Shown here: positions 33,845-42,564 of the stretch, in pieces
Layout: every line of letters begins with the position of its first letter
How positions within the stretch are numbered: the first letter of the stretch is position 1
From: Salinihabitans flavidus
Lineage (GTDB): Bacteria > Pseudomonadota > Alphaproteobacteria > Rhodobacterales > Rhodobacteraceae
NCBI RefSeq assembly: GCF_900110425.1
Contig: NZ_FODS01000005.1
Coordinates: 1 to 64,000 of the forward strand
DNA length: 64,000 nucleotides
Direction of reading: 5' to 3'
The notes under the pieces: model-generated
The model's database searches: none
The model's input: only the letters and a program-made list of their open reading frames with translations
What the model was told of the DNA's origin: nothing
Position numbers and translations under genes: made by a program

Positions 33845-33969
33845 GGCAAGGCTGAGGCAAGCCGCCGGGCCCGCTTCGGGCGTGGCGGCCCCCGTGCCGC
33901 CATGTGCGGCGCGGGGCCGATCCCCCGACCCTGACAGATCCACGACCCCCCGACCCCAAGGAGGCGGAG

Positions 33970-34512
33970 ATGACCGCGCCAAACCCCGATGATCCCAGCC
34001 CCGATGCCGTGCCTGACGGGACCGAAAGCGGCGCCAACCATGTGCGCGTGCCGGTTCGGATCGAGGAAGCCCTCGGGGCGGCGGCGATGGCGGCGATCTG
34101 CCTGATCTCCATTGCCAATGTGGTCGTGCGTTACGCCACCAACATCTCTTTCGCCTTCACAGAGGAATTCTCGGTCTTTCTGCTGGTGTTCATGACCTTC
34201 GTGGGCGCCTCGCTGGCCTTTGCCAGCAATGAGCATATCCGCATCACCTTCTTCCTCGAACGGATGCCGCCCGCCCTGCGCTGGATCTGCGAGGTGGTGA
34301 CCGTCGTGGCCACGACGCTGATGTTCTCGCTCGTGGTCTATTACAGTGCGAGTATCACCTACGACGAATGGTACTGGGGCGAGACCTCGCCCGGTCTGGG
34401 CAATCCGGTGTGGATTTACACCATCTGGCTGCCGCTGTTGTCGGTGGCGATCCTTTTGCGGGTGCTGGGGCGGGCCTGGGCCACCCTGCGCCCCGCGCGC
34501 CGCCGCACATAG
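33970..34512 (+). CDS. TRAP transporter small membrane subunit (DctQ type)
   Basis: The 180-residue protein has four membrane helices and the DctQ features VVRYATNISFAFTEEFSVFL and SLAFASNEHIRI. It forms the small subunit of the sodium-driven importer with DctM. The ATG at 33970 has GGAGG five bases upstream; the 125-base gap after DctP is GC-rich and may hold an RNA structure that lowers expression of the membrane parts relative to the receptor. Confidence 0.88.
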   Translation: MTAPNPDDPSPDAVPDGTESGANHVRVPVRIEEALGAAAMAAICLISIANVVVRYATNISFAFTEEFSVFLLVFMTFVGASLAFASNEHIRITFFLERMPPALRWICEVVTVVATTLMFSLVVYYSASITYDEWYWGETSPGLGNPVWIYTIWLPLLSVAILLRVLGRAWATLRPARRRT

Positions 34513-34526
34513 GGCAGGAGACCGTC

Positions 34527-35825
34527 ATGGATGCCAATATCCTCATGCTTCTGAGTTTCGTCGTGCTGATGGTGATCGGCACGCCGATTGCCGTTGCGCT
34601 CGGCCTTTCGGGAGCGATCGGTATCGTTGCCGGGCTCGATATGACCGCGCTTGGCATGATCGGGCCGAACACCTATGCGTCGGTGGCCAAATACCCGCTG
34701 ATCGCGATTCCGCTGTTCATCCTGACGGGGATGGTCTTCGAGCGATCAGGGGTGGCGGCGCGACTGGTGGAGTTCGCGCAATCGATGATCGGGCCGCGCC
34801 GGGGCGGACTGGCGCTGGTGGCGATCATCGTCTGCCTGATCATGGGGGGCATGTCCGGGTCCGGCCCGGCCGATGCGGCGGCGGTGGCCACGGTCATGCT
34901 GCCGTCGATGATCAAGGCGGGATACCCCAAGCCCTTTACCGCCAGCGTCATCGCGGCCTCGGCGTCCACCGCGATCCTGATTCCGCCTTCGGTGGCGATG
35001 ATCATCTATTCGGTGATCGTGCCCGGCCTTGACCTGCGCGCGCTGTTCGCCGCCGGTCTGGTGCCCGGCCTTCTGGTGGGATCGGCCATCGCGATCCCGA
35101 CGCTGCTGCTCAGCCGCAGACACGGGTTTGGCGACGGCGAAGACCCGGACCGGCCCCGTTTCTGGCCCAGTTTCCGCCGCGCGATGCCGGGGCTGATGGC
35201 GCCGGTGATCATTCTTGGCGGTCTGCGTTCGGGCTTGTTCACGCCGACGGAAACCGCCGTGGTGGCGGTCTTTTATGGGCTCTTTGTCGGCACGGTCCTG
35301 TATCGCACCATGGGCTGGCGCGAGATCTACGCCGTTCTGGCCGACAGCGCCAAGGTGTCGGGCGTTGTGATGCTGATCATCTCTCTGGCGGGCCTCTTCG
35401 CGTGGGCAGGGTCCACCATGGGCGCCTTCACGGCCACAACAGAGGCGCTTTTGTCTGTCACCGAGAACCAGTGGATCATTCTGCTTCTTCTGATGACGTT
35501 GCTGCTGCTGGCGGGGATGGTTCTGGACGGGGTGTCGATCTATCTCATTGCCGTGCCGCTCCTCATCCCCATCGTGCAGGCGTTCGAGTGGTCCTTCGTC
35601 TGGTTCGGTGTCGTCATGGCGATCAACGTGGCGATGGGGCAGTTTACCCCGCCCGTCGCGGTCAACCTGATGGTGACGGCGAAAATTGCCGGAATCCCGC
35701 TTGAATCGACCTTTCGCTGGGTCGGCTGGCTGCTGCTGGCGATGGTCGGCGCACTGGCCTTGATCATATTGTTTCCCGAACTTGCGCTCTGGCTGCCGCG
35801 GGTTCTGGGCTATCGCATAACCTGA
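34527..35825 (+). CDS. TRAP transporter large membrane subunit (DctM type)
   Basis: The 432-residue permease carries 12-13 helices with TRAP signatures: IAIPLFILTGMVFERSGVA, MGGMSGSGPADAAAVATVM, FTASVIAASASTAILIPPS and AINVAMGQFTPPVAVNL. It moves the organic acid together with sodium ions. The ATG at 34527 has GCAGGAG six bases upstream and lies 14 bases after DctQ. Confidence 0.9.
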   Translation: MDANILMLLSFVVLMVIGTPIAVALGLSGAIGIVAGLDMTALGMIGPNTYASVAKYPLIAIPLFILTGMVFERSGVAARLVEFAQSMIGPRRGGLALVAIIVCLIMGGMSGSGPADAAAVATVMLPSMIKAGYPKPFTASVIAASASTAILIPPSVAMIIYSVIVPGLDLRALFAAGLVPGLLVGSAIAIPTLLLSRRHGFGDGEDPDRPRFWPSFRRAMPGLMAPVIILGGLRSGLFTPTETAVVAVFYGLFVGTVLYRTMGWREIYAVLADSAKVSGVVMLIISLAGLFAWAGSTMGAFTATTEALLSVTENQWIILLLLMTLLLLAGMVLDGVSIYLIAVPLLIPIVQAFEWSFVWFGVVMAINVAMGQFTPPVAVNLMVTAKIAGIPLESTFRWVGWLLLAMVGALALIILFPELALWLPRVLGYRIT

Positions 35826-35842
35826 ACCGGAATGAGGCGCAG

Positions 35843-37576
35843 ATGACAGAGCAACGCAGGAATGAAATGAATGGCGGCGAGGCGCTGGCCCGGATGTTGC
35901 AGGCGCATGGGGCCGGGCCGATGTTCGGCATGGGCGGGTTTCAGCTCCTGCCGTTCTATGACGCCGCGCGGCGGCTTGGCCTGCGCCACAACCTGATCAA
36001 CGACGAACGCTGCGGGGTGTTCGCCGCCGACGCCTATGCCAAGGTGTCGGGGCGCGTGGGCCTCGTGGATGCCACGCTGGGGCCGGGGGCGACCAACCTC
36101 GTGACCGGGCTGGTGGAGGCGCTCAATGCCGGATCGCCGCTGGTGGCGATCGTGGGCGACACGCACCGCGACCATTCGTGGAAGAACATGACGCAGGAAT
36201 CGCGGCAGGCCGAGATCCTGCGCCCGGCGGTGAAGGAATTGATCCGCGTGGAGAGCATCGGGCGCATTCCCGAACTGGTGCGCCGCGCCTTCAGCGTGGC
36301 CACGACCGGGCGCCCCGGTCCCGTGGCGCTGATCGTGCCGGAGGATATATCGCACGGCACCTATCCCTTCGACGAGGCGGACTTCTCCGCCGATCCGCGC
36401 TATCAGGCCGCGCCCGCGCTGCGCAGCCGCCCCGATGCGGAGGGTCTCGCGCAGGCGGTGGCCCTGCTTGCGGCGGCGGAGCGTCCCTTGATCCTTGCGG
36501 GAGGCGGCGTTCACCTGTCGCAGGCCGCCGATGACCTTCAGGCGCTGGCGGAGGCCGCGCAAATTCCCGTGGCCCACACCATGAGCGGCAAGGGCGCCAT
36601 CGCCTGCATCAGCCCGCTTTCGGCAGGGCTGTTCGGGCGGTATGACCGGATTGCCAACGACATGATTGACGAGAGCGATTGCCTGCTGGTGATCGGCTGC
36701 AAGCTCGGCGAGATCGCGACCAAGCGGTATACGGTTCCCGCGCCCGGCAAGACCCTTATTCATCTTGATTGCGTGGCCGAGGAGATCGGCCGCACCTATC
36801 GGCCCACCTTGCCGCTTTGGGGCGATGCGCGAGAGGGGATACGCGACCTGCGCGCCGGGCTGAAGGACGGGCCAGCGCCCGAAGGACGGCAGGATTGGTG
36901 CGCCGGTGTGGTCCGCCGCATGGACAAATGGCGCGAGACAGCGCGCGCGCGTCTGGAAAGCGACGAGGTGCCGGTGTCGATGGGGCGGCTGATGGGCACG
37001 CTGAACGCGGGCCTGCCCGAGGATGCGGTGCTGATCGCCGACGGCGGGTTTGCCGCGCATTGGGGCGGGCTGCTTTACGACCAGCCGCGCGCGGGGCGGG
37101 GGTTCGTTCCCGATCGCGGCTTTGCCTCCATCGGGTATGGCCTGCCGGGGGCGATCGGGGCGAAACTGGCCGCGCCGGATCGGGCGGTTGTCGCGCTGAC
37201 CGGGGACGGCGGGTTCAACATGGTGTTGGGCGAGATCGAGACCGCGCGCCGCATGGGGCTGGCGGTGGTCATCATCGTCGTCAACAACGCGGCCTCGGGC
37301 TATGTGAAGGCGCTGCAACATCTGATGTACGGCGAAGGGGCCTATCAGTCGAGCGATCTGGCCGAGACGGACTACGCCCGCGCCGCCGAGGCGCTGGGAT
37401 GTCGTGGAATCCGGGTGGAGCATCCCGATGCGCTCTCGGAGGCGCTCGCGCAGGCGCTGGCGGAGGAAGGGCGGCCCACGGTGCTCGACGTGGTGGTCAC
37501 GCGCGATCCGGGCAAGATGCTGCCCGCCGCCGACAGCCGGGCGGTGAAGGTGAAAAAGGGGGATCGCGTTGCCTGA
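35843..37576 (+). CDS. Acetolactate synthase-like thiamin diphosphate enzyme
   Basis: The 577-residue protein has the three-domain build of the POX/ALS family. The catalytic glutamate lies in LINDERCGVFAADAYAK, the cofactor motif is TGDGGFNMVLGEIETARR to VVNNAASGY, and GATNLVTGLVEALNAGSPLV follows family pattern. It could be a 2-oxo acid decarboxylase, a lyase or an acyltransferase such as sulfoacetaldehyde acetyltransferase; the sequence does not settle this. It starts 17 bases after DctM and overlaps the next gene by eight bases, so it belongs to the same operon and probably acts on the imported acid. Confidence 0.8.
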   Translation: MTEQRRNEMNGGEALARMLQAHGAGPMFGMGGFQLLPFYDAARRLGLRHNLINDERCGVFAADAYAKVSGRVGLVDATLGPGATNLVTGLVEALNAGSPLVAIVGDTHRDHSWKNMTQESRQAEILRPAVKELIRVESIGRIPELVRRAFSVATTGRPGPVALIVPEDISHGTYPFDEADFSADPRYQAAPALRSRPDAEGLAQAVALLAAAERPLILAGGGVHLSQAADDLQALAEAAQIPVAHTMSGKGAIACISPLSAGLFGRYDRIANDMIDESDCLLVIGCKLGEIATKRYTVPAPGKTLIHLDCVAEEIGRTYRPTLPLWGDAREGIRDLRAGLKDGPAPEGRQDWCAGVVRRMDKWRETARARLESDEVPVSMGRLMGTLNAGLPEDAVLIADGGFAAHWGGLLYDQPRAGRGFVPDRGFASIGYGLPGAIGAKLAAPDRAVVALTGDGGFNMVLGEIETARRMGLAVVIIVVNNAASGYVKALQHLMYGEGAYQSSDLAETDYARAAEALGCRGIRVEHPDALSEALAQALAEEGRPTVLDVVVTRDPGKMLPAADSRAVKVKKGDRVA

Positions 37577-38414
37577 CCGGGCGCCTGTCCTGCTGGCCGA
37601 CAGTGTCACGAAGCTTGGCCCGGAGGCGGCAGGGCGTGTCGTCGTATCGGGCTCTCACGGAGGGCGCTATGCGGCCTATCTTGCCTTTCGGGCCGGGTGC
37701 CGCGCGGTGATCCTCAACGATGCCGGTATCGGGCTGGACGCGGCCGGGATCGGCGGGCTGGAGTGGTTGGAGGCGCAGGGCATGGCGGCGGCGAGTGTCG
37801 ATCATCGCAGCGCCGATATTGGGGATGCCCGCGCCATGCTGGAGCGGGGATGGATTTCTTATGTCAACGCCGGGGCGGCGCGCCTTGGGGTGCGGCCCGG
37901 CATGGCCTGCGCCGAGGCGGTGGGACGCCTTGAACAGGCCAACCCCCCCGGCGGTGCGTGCGACAAGGTGACGGAGGCGCGGCAAGTCCTGACGCCGGCT
38001 GGCGCGACATGCCGCCTCGTTCTGGTGGATTCGGCGGGGCTGGTGCAACCCGAGGACGCGGGACAGGTGGTGGTGACAGGATCGCACGGCGCGGTGTTTG
38101 GCGGAGACCCGGCCAATGCCCTGAAGGTTGCGGCGCGTCTGGCGCTTTTCAACGATGCGGGGGGCGGTGTCGGGCAGGGGCGCCTGCCGGTGCTGGAGTC
38201 GCGGGGTATCGCCGCCGCGACCGTCGCGGCGCACAGTGCCCGGATCGGCGATGCCCGCTCGACATGGGAGGATGGCGTGATCTCGGCTTGCAATTCCCGG
38301 GCGGAAGCTTTTGGCGCTCGCGCGGGCATGGCGGCGCGCGATCTGGTGCAGGCGGCGCTTGAGGCCGAGAACACAGACAGCGCCGACAAAGCCCCGCGTC
38401 AGGGACGCATCTGA
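37569..38414 (+). CDS. Unknown protein built from two copies of one ~110-residue domain
   Basis: The 281-residue protein contains two alignable halves. Copy 1 reads GRVVVSGSHGG, AVILNDAGIG, AASVDHRSADIGDAR and SYVNAGAARLGVRPGM; copy 2 reads GQVVVTGSHGA, LALFNDAGGG, AATVAAHSARIGDAR and SACNSRAEAFGARAGM. The shared serine-histidine, NDAG and IGDAR positions suggest an active or ligand site in each copy. I do not recognise the family. There is no signal peptide or membrane segment. The TTG start at 37569 overlaps the TPP enzyme gene by eight bases, so the proteins are probably made together. The 3' end overlaps the convergent nitronate monooxygenase gene by 16 bases. Confidence 0.78.
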   Translation: MPDRAPVLLADSVTKLGPEAAGRVVVSGSHGGRYAAYLAFRAGCRAVILNDAGIGLDAAGIGGLEWLEAQGMAAASVDHRSADIGDARAMLERGWISYVNAGAARLGVRPGMACAEAVGRLEQANPPGGACDKVTEARQVLTPAGATCRLVLVDSAGLVQPEDAGQVVVTGSHGAVFGGDPANALKVAARLALFNDAGGGVGQGRLPVLESRGIAAATVAAHSARIGDARSTWEDGVISACNSRAEAFGARAGMAARDLVQAALEAENTDSADKAPRQGRI

Positions 38415-39352
38415 TCCAGAAGCCTTGACCCGCCGTTCAGAGCCTCGCGGTATTCGGCGGTGAGCCGGTTGCAAAGATCGGCCGCGCCGGGGATGTCGTC
38501 AATCGCGCCGATGCCATGTCCCGCGGCCCAGAGGTCGCGCCACGGCTTGATGTTGTCGGTGGTCCCGAAGTTGAGCGTCTCGGGCGGCTCCAGATCGTCG
38601 GGATCGAGACCGGCGGCGGCCAGACTGGGGCGCAGGAAATTTCCGGGCAGGCCACTGACTTTCGGGGTCAGGACAATATCCTCGGCCCGGCCCTCGACGA
38701 TCATGCGCTTGTGGTCGGGGTGGGCACCGCTTTCGCGCGTGGCGATGAAACGACTGCCGACGTAGGCCAGATCGGCGCCCATCATCTGCGCGGCGGCGAC
38801 CTGATTGCCTGTCGAGATGGCCCCGCCGAGAATAAGCGGGCCGTTAAACAGGCCGCGAAGCTCTTGCACGAAGGCAAAGGGATTGATCCGCCCGGCGTGC
38901 CCCCCGGCGCCATGGGGCACCGCGATCAGACCGTCCACCCCCGCCTCCAGCGCCTTGTCGGCAAAGCGCCGGTTGGTGACATCGTGAAAGACCAGCCCGC
39001 CATAGCCATGCGCCGCGTCGATCAGATCGCGCCGGAGCCCCAGAGAGGTGATGATCAGCGGCACCTTGTGGCGCACGGCAACCTCAAGATCGGCCTCGAG
39101 CCGCTCATTGGAACGGTGGACGACAAGGTTGACGCCGAAGGGGGTGGTGCAGGCGGCGGTATCAAGCCGCGCGCGGATGTCCGAGAGCCAGTCGTCGAAG
39201 CCTTCCGTTGAGCGCTGATTGAGGGCGGGAAAGGTGCCGACCACGCCGCAGGTGCAGCAGGCAACCACAAGATCCGGGTTCGAGATGAGGAACAGGGGGG
39301 CGGCGATCACCGGGACAGAGAGCTGCCCGCGCCATTGGCTCGGTATGGCCAT
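38399..39352 (-). CDS. Nitronate monooxygenase-like FMN enzyme
   Basis: The 317-residue TIM-barrel protein has VIAAPLFLISNPDLVVACC near the N-terminus, VPHGAGGHAG with the histidine seen in nitronate monooxygenases, and PLILGGAISTGNQVAAA plus AYVGSRFIATRES for FMN phosphate. Family members oxidise alkyl nitronates; many with this label act on other compounds, including enoyl-type substrates. The ATG at 39352 has AAGGA seven bases upstream. It is the last gene of the LIV operon, separated from the receptor gene by a strong hairpin. Confidence 0.82.
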   Translation of the reverse strand: MAIPSQWRGQLSVPVIAAPLFLISNPDLVVACCTCGVVGTFPALNQRSTEGFDDWLSDIRARLDTAACTTPFGVNLVVHRSNERLEADLEVAVRHKVPLIITSLGLRRDLIDAAHGYGGLVFHDVTNRRFADKALEAGVDGLIAVPHGAGGHAGRINPFAFVQELRGLFNGPLILGGAISTGNQVAAAQMMGADLAYVGSRFIATRESGAHPDHKRMIVEGRAEDIVLTPKVSGLPGNFLRPSLAAAGLDPDDLEPPETLNFGTTDNIKPWRDLWAAGHGIGAIDDIPGAADLCNRLTAEYREALNGGSRLLDQMRP

Positions 39353-39396
39353 GCGGCGGTCCTTTGGGTTGATGCAGGTGAGAGGGGGCGAAAAGG

Positions 39397-39427
39397 CGGG
39401 GGCGGGGCGATTGCCGCCGCCCCCGCA
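39397..39427 (-). terminator. Strong hairpin after the receptor gene, partial terminator
   Basis: GCGGGGGCGG at 39397-39406 pairs perfectly with CCGCCCCCGC at 39418-39427, and an inner GGC/GCC pair can extend the stem. On the minus strand CCTTTTCG follows. The hairpin begins 13 bases past the stop of the receptor gene. It may end part of the transcripts and protect the receptor mRNA, lowering nitronate monooxygenase output. Confidence 0.65.
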
Positions 39428-39440
39428 GTTGGGGGAGTGA

Positions 39441-40607
39441 TCAGTAGTCGACAAACTCGGTCAGACGGGTGAAGGTCTGCGTGTCGGCATCAAGCTGATA
39501 GACAGACACTGCCGTGCCCGAGAGCTGATTTTCGTTGTTGAAGCTGATCGGGGCCATGATCCCGCCGACCGGGAAATCCTCGAGCTGGCGCAGGTTCTCG
39601 ATCGTGCAATCGCGCGTCAGTTCTTCGCCGCAGCGGCTCATCGCCTCTGCCATTGCATGCAGCGCGGCATAGGTCACATAGGTGTAACGGTTGATCGCTT
39701 CGATTTCATCTTCGCTCACGTATTCCCGTGCGGTTTCGAGAAAGGCGTCGTTCGCCTCGCCGGTAAGGGCGACATAATCGGCCACGTAGTAGTCATAGCC
39801 TGCCTGTGCAGCCAGATTGACCGACGGGGGCATGTCCTCGCTCCAGACCTGGGCGGATTGAATGTCCATGCCAAGCTTGCGGGCCTCCGACAGGATGTTG
39901 GCCGCGCCGGAGATGATGCCGCCGTTCGCCAGAACGTTCACGCCGGCCCGATCGAGCTGCGCAACTTCAGCGGAGAAGTTTGACGTGCCCTTCTTGAAGC
40001 GGATGCGCGCGGCATCTTCCACGCCGAACTCCTCGACCGCGCGGTTGTAGCCGTGTTCCACCGCAACGCCGAAATCGTCGTCCTGACGGATCAGGCCGTA
40101 GACCGGGTTTTCGATGTCCACGTTGTCGTTGATATACTTCAGCTGTGCGTAAAAGGCGTCGGAATAGCTTGCCCCGAGCGTAAAGACCGACGGGCGCACC
40201 GGATCGTAGACCAATTCGTTGGGCGCCGTCGACACGATGGTGGGCAGGTTGTTCTCCTCGATCAGCGGCATCATGGCCAGCACGTTCGCGGTGCCGGAGG
40301 TGCCGTTGAGCGCGAAAATCTCATCGACTTCGATCAGCTTCGAGAGCGCCTGGAAAGAGCGCGACGGCACGTAGCCGTCATCCTCGGTGATGATCTTGAT
40401 CATACGCCCGTTGACACCGCCGGCGTCGTTGATCTCGGCGGCCGCGATCTTGGAGCCGACGGAAACCGCGCGCCCGATGAAGGAGGCGGCACCTGTCATG
40501 ATGTTGACATCGCCGATCCTGATCTCGGTATCGGTGACGCCGGGGTCGGCGGCGAAGGCCGGTCCCGTCGCCAGGGCGGCGATGGCCACTATTGCAATCC
40601 GTTTCAT
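39441..40607 (-). CDS. LIV-type ABC transporter substrate-binding protein
   Basis: The 388-residue periplasmic receptor starts with a signal peptide (MKRIAIVAIAALATGPAFA, cut near residue 19). It has the type I fold of LivK-like proteins: TEIRIGDVNIMTGAASFIGR, EIFALNGTSGTANVLAM and GLIRQDDDFGVAVEHGYNRA. The ATG at 40607 has AGGAG six bases upstream. Although labelled as a branched-chain amino acid receptor by family, many members bind aromatic or fatty acids, which would suit the acyl-CoA synthetase in the same operon. Confidence 0.88.
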   Translation of the reverse strand: MKRIAIVAIAALATGPAFAADPGVTDTEIRIGDVNIMTGAASFIGRAVSVGSKIAAAEINDAGGVNGRMIKIITEDDGYVPSRSFQALSKLIEVDEIFALNGTSGTANVLAMMPLIEENNLPTIVSTAPNELVYDPVRPSVFTLGASYSDAFYAQLKYINDNVDIENPVYGLIRQDDDFGVAVEHGYNRAVEEFGVEDAARIRFKKGTSNFSAEVAQLDRAGVNVLANGGIISGAANILSEARKLGMDIQSAQVWSEDMPPSVNLAAQAGYDYYVADYVALTGEANDAFLETAREYVSEDEIEAINRYTYVTYAALHAMAEAMSRCGEELTRDCTIENLRQLEDFPVGGIMAPISFNNENQLSGTAVSVYQLDADTQTFTRLTEFVDY

Positions 40608-40645
40608 GGTATTCTCCTCTGTTGGTTCTTGAAAAGCCGCGCGCC

Positions 40646-41692
40646 CTAGTAGGCGAGGGGCCAGTTGCTCCAGAATTTCTTGCTGTCGCGCCACAGCCCG
40701 ATCAGCCCGTCTGGCTTGAAGCGGAGGAAGGCAACGATCACGAAGCCGTAGACAACCCCCCGAATTTCGTAGACATAAGTTGAATAGAAGGACGATCCCG
40801 GCTCCAGCACGAGGTTGAAGGCGATGCGGATCACCTCCGGCAGAAGCGTCAGGAATATGGCCCCGAGGATCGCGCCCGCGATGGAACCGAGCCCGCCAAG
40901 AATGATGATGGCCAGCGCCTCGATCGACAGGATCAGCCCGAACACGTCAATGTTGATGAACCGGATCTGAAGCGAAATCAGACCCCCGGCCAGCCCGACG
41001 ATGAACGACGAGATCATGAAGGCCAGAAGTTTGTAGCGCGTCAGATCGATCCCCATCGCCCGCGCGGCGATGTCATGGTCGCGGATGGCCAGCCACGCCC
41101 GGCCGAGGCGGCTGCGTTGCAGGTTGAGAGCGAGCAGCACAACCGCGACGCTCACGAAGAGCGTGAGAAAATAGAGTGGTGGCCCCTTTTGCACATTGAA
41201 GCCGAAGATCTCGGCGCCGGAGACGAAGATCCCGTTGGGCCCGCGTGTGATCGGCTCTGCATAGAGGATGATGTGGCTGACGATGAAGGAAAAGGCCAGT
41301 GTCGTGATGGCGAGATACAGCCCCTTGAGCCTGAGCGAGGGAATCCCCACCAGCAGGCTGATCAGCGCGGAAATCACGCCCCCCGCCGGCAGCGACAGCC
41401 AGACGGGCCAGCCATAATCGACCATCAGCACCGCGTTGCCATAAGCCCCGACCGCGAGAAAACCCGCCTGACCAAGCGAGATCAGGCCCGTCGTTCCCGT
41501 CAGAAGGTTCAGTCCGACCCCACCGACAACGGCGATCAGCACCGTGACCAGCAGGCCGAGTTCATAGGCGCCCAGAAGCAGCGGGGCGGCCAGCAGCGCC
41601 ACGACAAGTGCCGCCACCCATGCCTTTGTCGTTGGGTTGTCGGTCAGGGCTATAAGCTGCCCGGTGGATTCCTTGAAATGTCCGGTACGCAT
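40646..41692 (-). CDS. LIV-type ABC transporter permease, LivM-like
   Basis: The 348-residue permease has about nine to ten helices and the LivM pattern GLNLLTGTTGLISLGQAGFLAVGAYG, with the EAA-like loop RAWLAIRDHDIAARAMGIDL that contacts the ATPases. The start ATG shares a base with the stop of the preceding livH-like gene (TAATG). It forms the transmembrane pore together with that subunit. Confidence 0.9.
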   Translation of the reverse strand: MRTGHFKESTGQLIALTDNPTTKAWVAALVVALLAAPLLLGAYELGLLVTVLIAVVGGVGLNLLTGTTGLISLGQAGFLAVGAYGNAVLMVDYGWPVWLSLPAGGVISALISLLVGIPSLRLKGLYLAITTLAFSFIVSHIILYAEPITRGPNGIFVSGAEIFGFNVQKGPPLYFLTLFVSVAVVLLALNLQRSRLGRAWLAIRDHDIAARAMGIDLTRYKLLAFMISSFIVGLAGGLISLQIRFINIDVFGLILSIEALAIIILGGLGSIAGAILGAIFLTLLPEVIRIAFNLVLEPGSSFYSTYVYEIRGVVYGFVIVAFLRFKPDGLIGLWRDSKKFWSNWPLAY

Positions 41693-42564
41693 TATACCCT
41701 CTCGATGTCGCGGTCGCCAAAGAGCCCGTAGGGACGGACCATCAGAACGATGATGATGACAATGAAGCCGGAGATTTCACGCAGCCCCTGGCCGATGTAG
41801 CCTTGTGACAGATTCTCGATCAGCCCGATGATGACCCCGGCAAAGGCGGCCCCGAGGATTGAATCGAGTCCCCCGAGAATGACGGCCGGGAAAGACTTGA
41901 GCCCCTGAAACCACAGATCGGGGGCGAGCTTGAAATTCATGGCAAAAAGCACCCCGGCCACCGCGGCGAGCCCCGAGGACAGCGCCCAGGCCATCGCGTG
42001 CGTGCGGCTCACGCTGATCCCGACCAGAAGGGCCGCGGTTTCATGCGACGCCACGGCGCGCATGGAAATCCCGATCCGCGAGAACCGCAGGAAGGCCCAC
42101 CCAAGTGTCGTGCAGATCGCCAGCGCGGCAATCGACATGAGCTGTGCGGCATAGAACGGAATACCGAACACGCGGATCACGTCCCTCGTGACCCCGGCAG
42201 TGAGGTTATGCGGGTCCGGCCCCCAGATCATGATCGTCACCCCGCGCAGGATCACCGCGAGGCCGATCGTGACCATGACTATGGAAAACACCGGTTCCCC
42301 GAGCATGGGACGGATGAAGATCCGTTCCAGCGTGAGGCCGAGCACCATCGAGATCGGAATCGTCACGAGCATCAGCGGAATGAACGACAAACCAAAGATC
42401 TGCGTCAGGCTGAAGGCGATATAGGCCGTGAGCATGACAAGTTCGCCATGCGCGAAGTTGACGACGCCCGTCGCCTTGTAGACAAGGGCAAAGCCCATCG
42501 CGATAAGGCCATAGGACGCCCCGATCACAAGGCCGGTCGATATGAGCAGCAGGAAGAAATCCAT
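41692..42564 (-). CDS. LIV-type ABC transporter permease, LivH-like
   Basis: The 290-residue permease shows ALVYKATGVVNFAHGELVML and the cytoplasmic coupling loop FSRIGISMRAVASHETAALLVG, both typical of LivH. It has eight or so helices. Its start overlaps the stop of the acyl-CoA synthetase gene by one base (TAATG), so the synthetase and permease are translated in step. Confidence 0.9.
   Translation of the reverse strand: MDFFLLLISTGLVIGASYGLIAMGFALVYKATGVVNFAHGELVMLTAYIAFSLTQIFGLSFIPLMLVTIPISMVLGLTLERIFIRPMLGEPVFSIVMVTIGLAVILRGVTIMIWGPDPHNLTAGVTRDVIRVFGIPFYAAQLMSIAALAICTTLGWAFLRFSRIGISMRAVASHETAALLVGISVSRTHAMAWALSSGLAAVAGVLFAMNFKLAPDLWFQGLKSFPAVILGGLDSILGAAFAGVIIGLIENLSQGYIGQGLREISGFIVIIIVLMVRPYGLFGDRDIERV

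Noticed and set aside
35810-37609. Minus-strand frame of 599 codons opposite the TPP enzyme
   Set aside because: No motif, crosses gene ends, and the plus-strand gene has intact cofactor and catalytic motifs.
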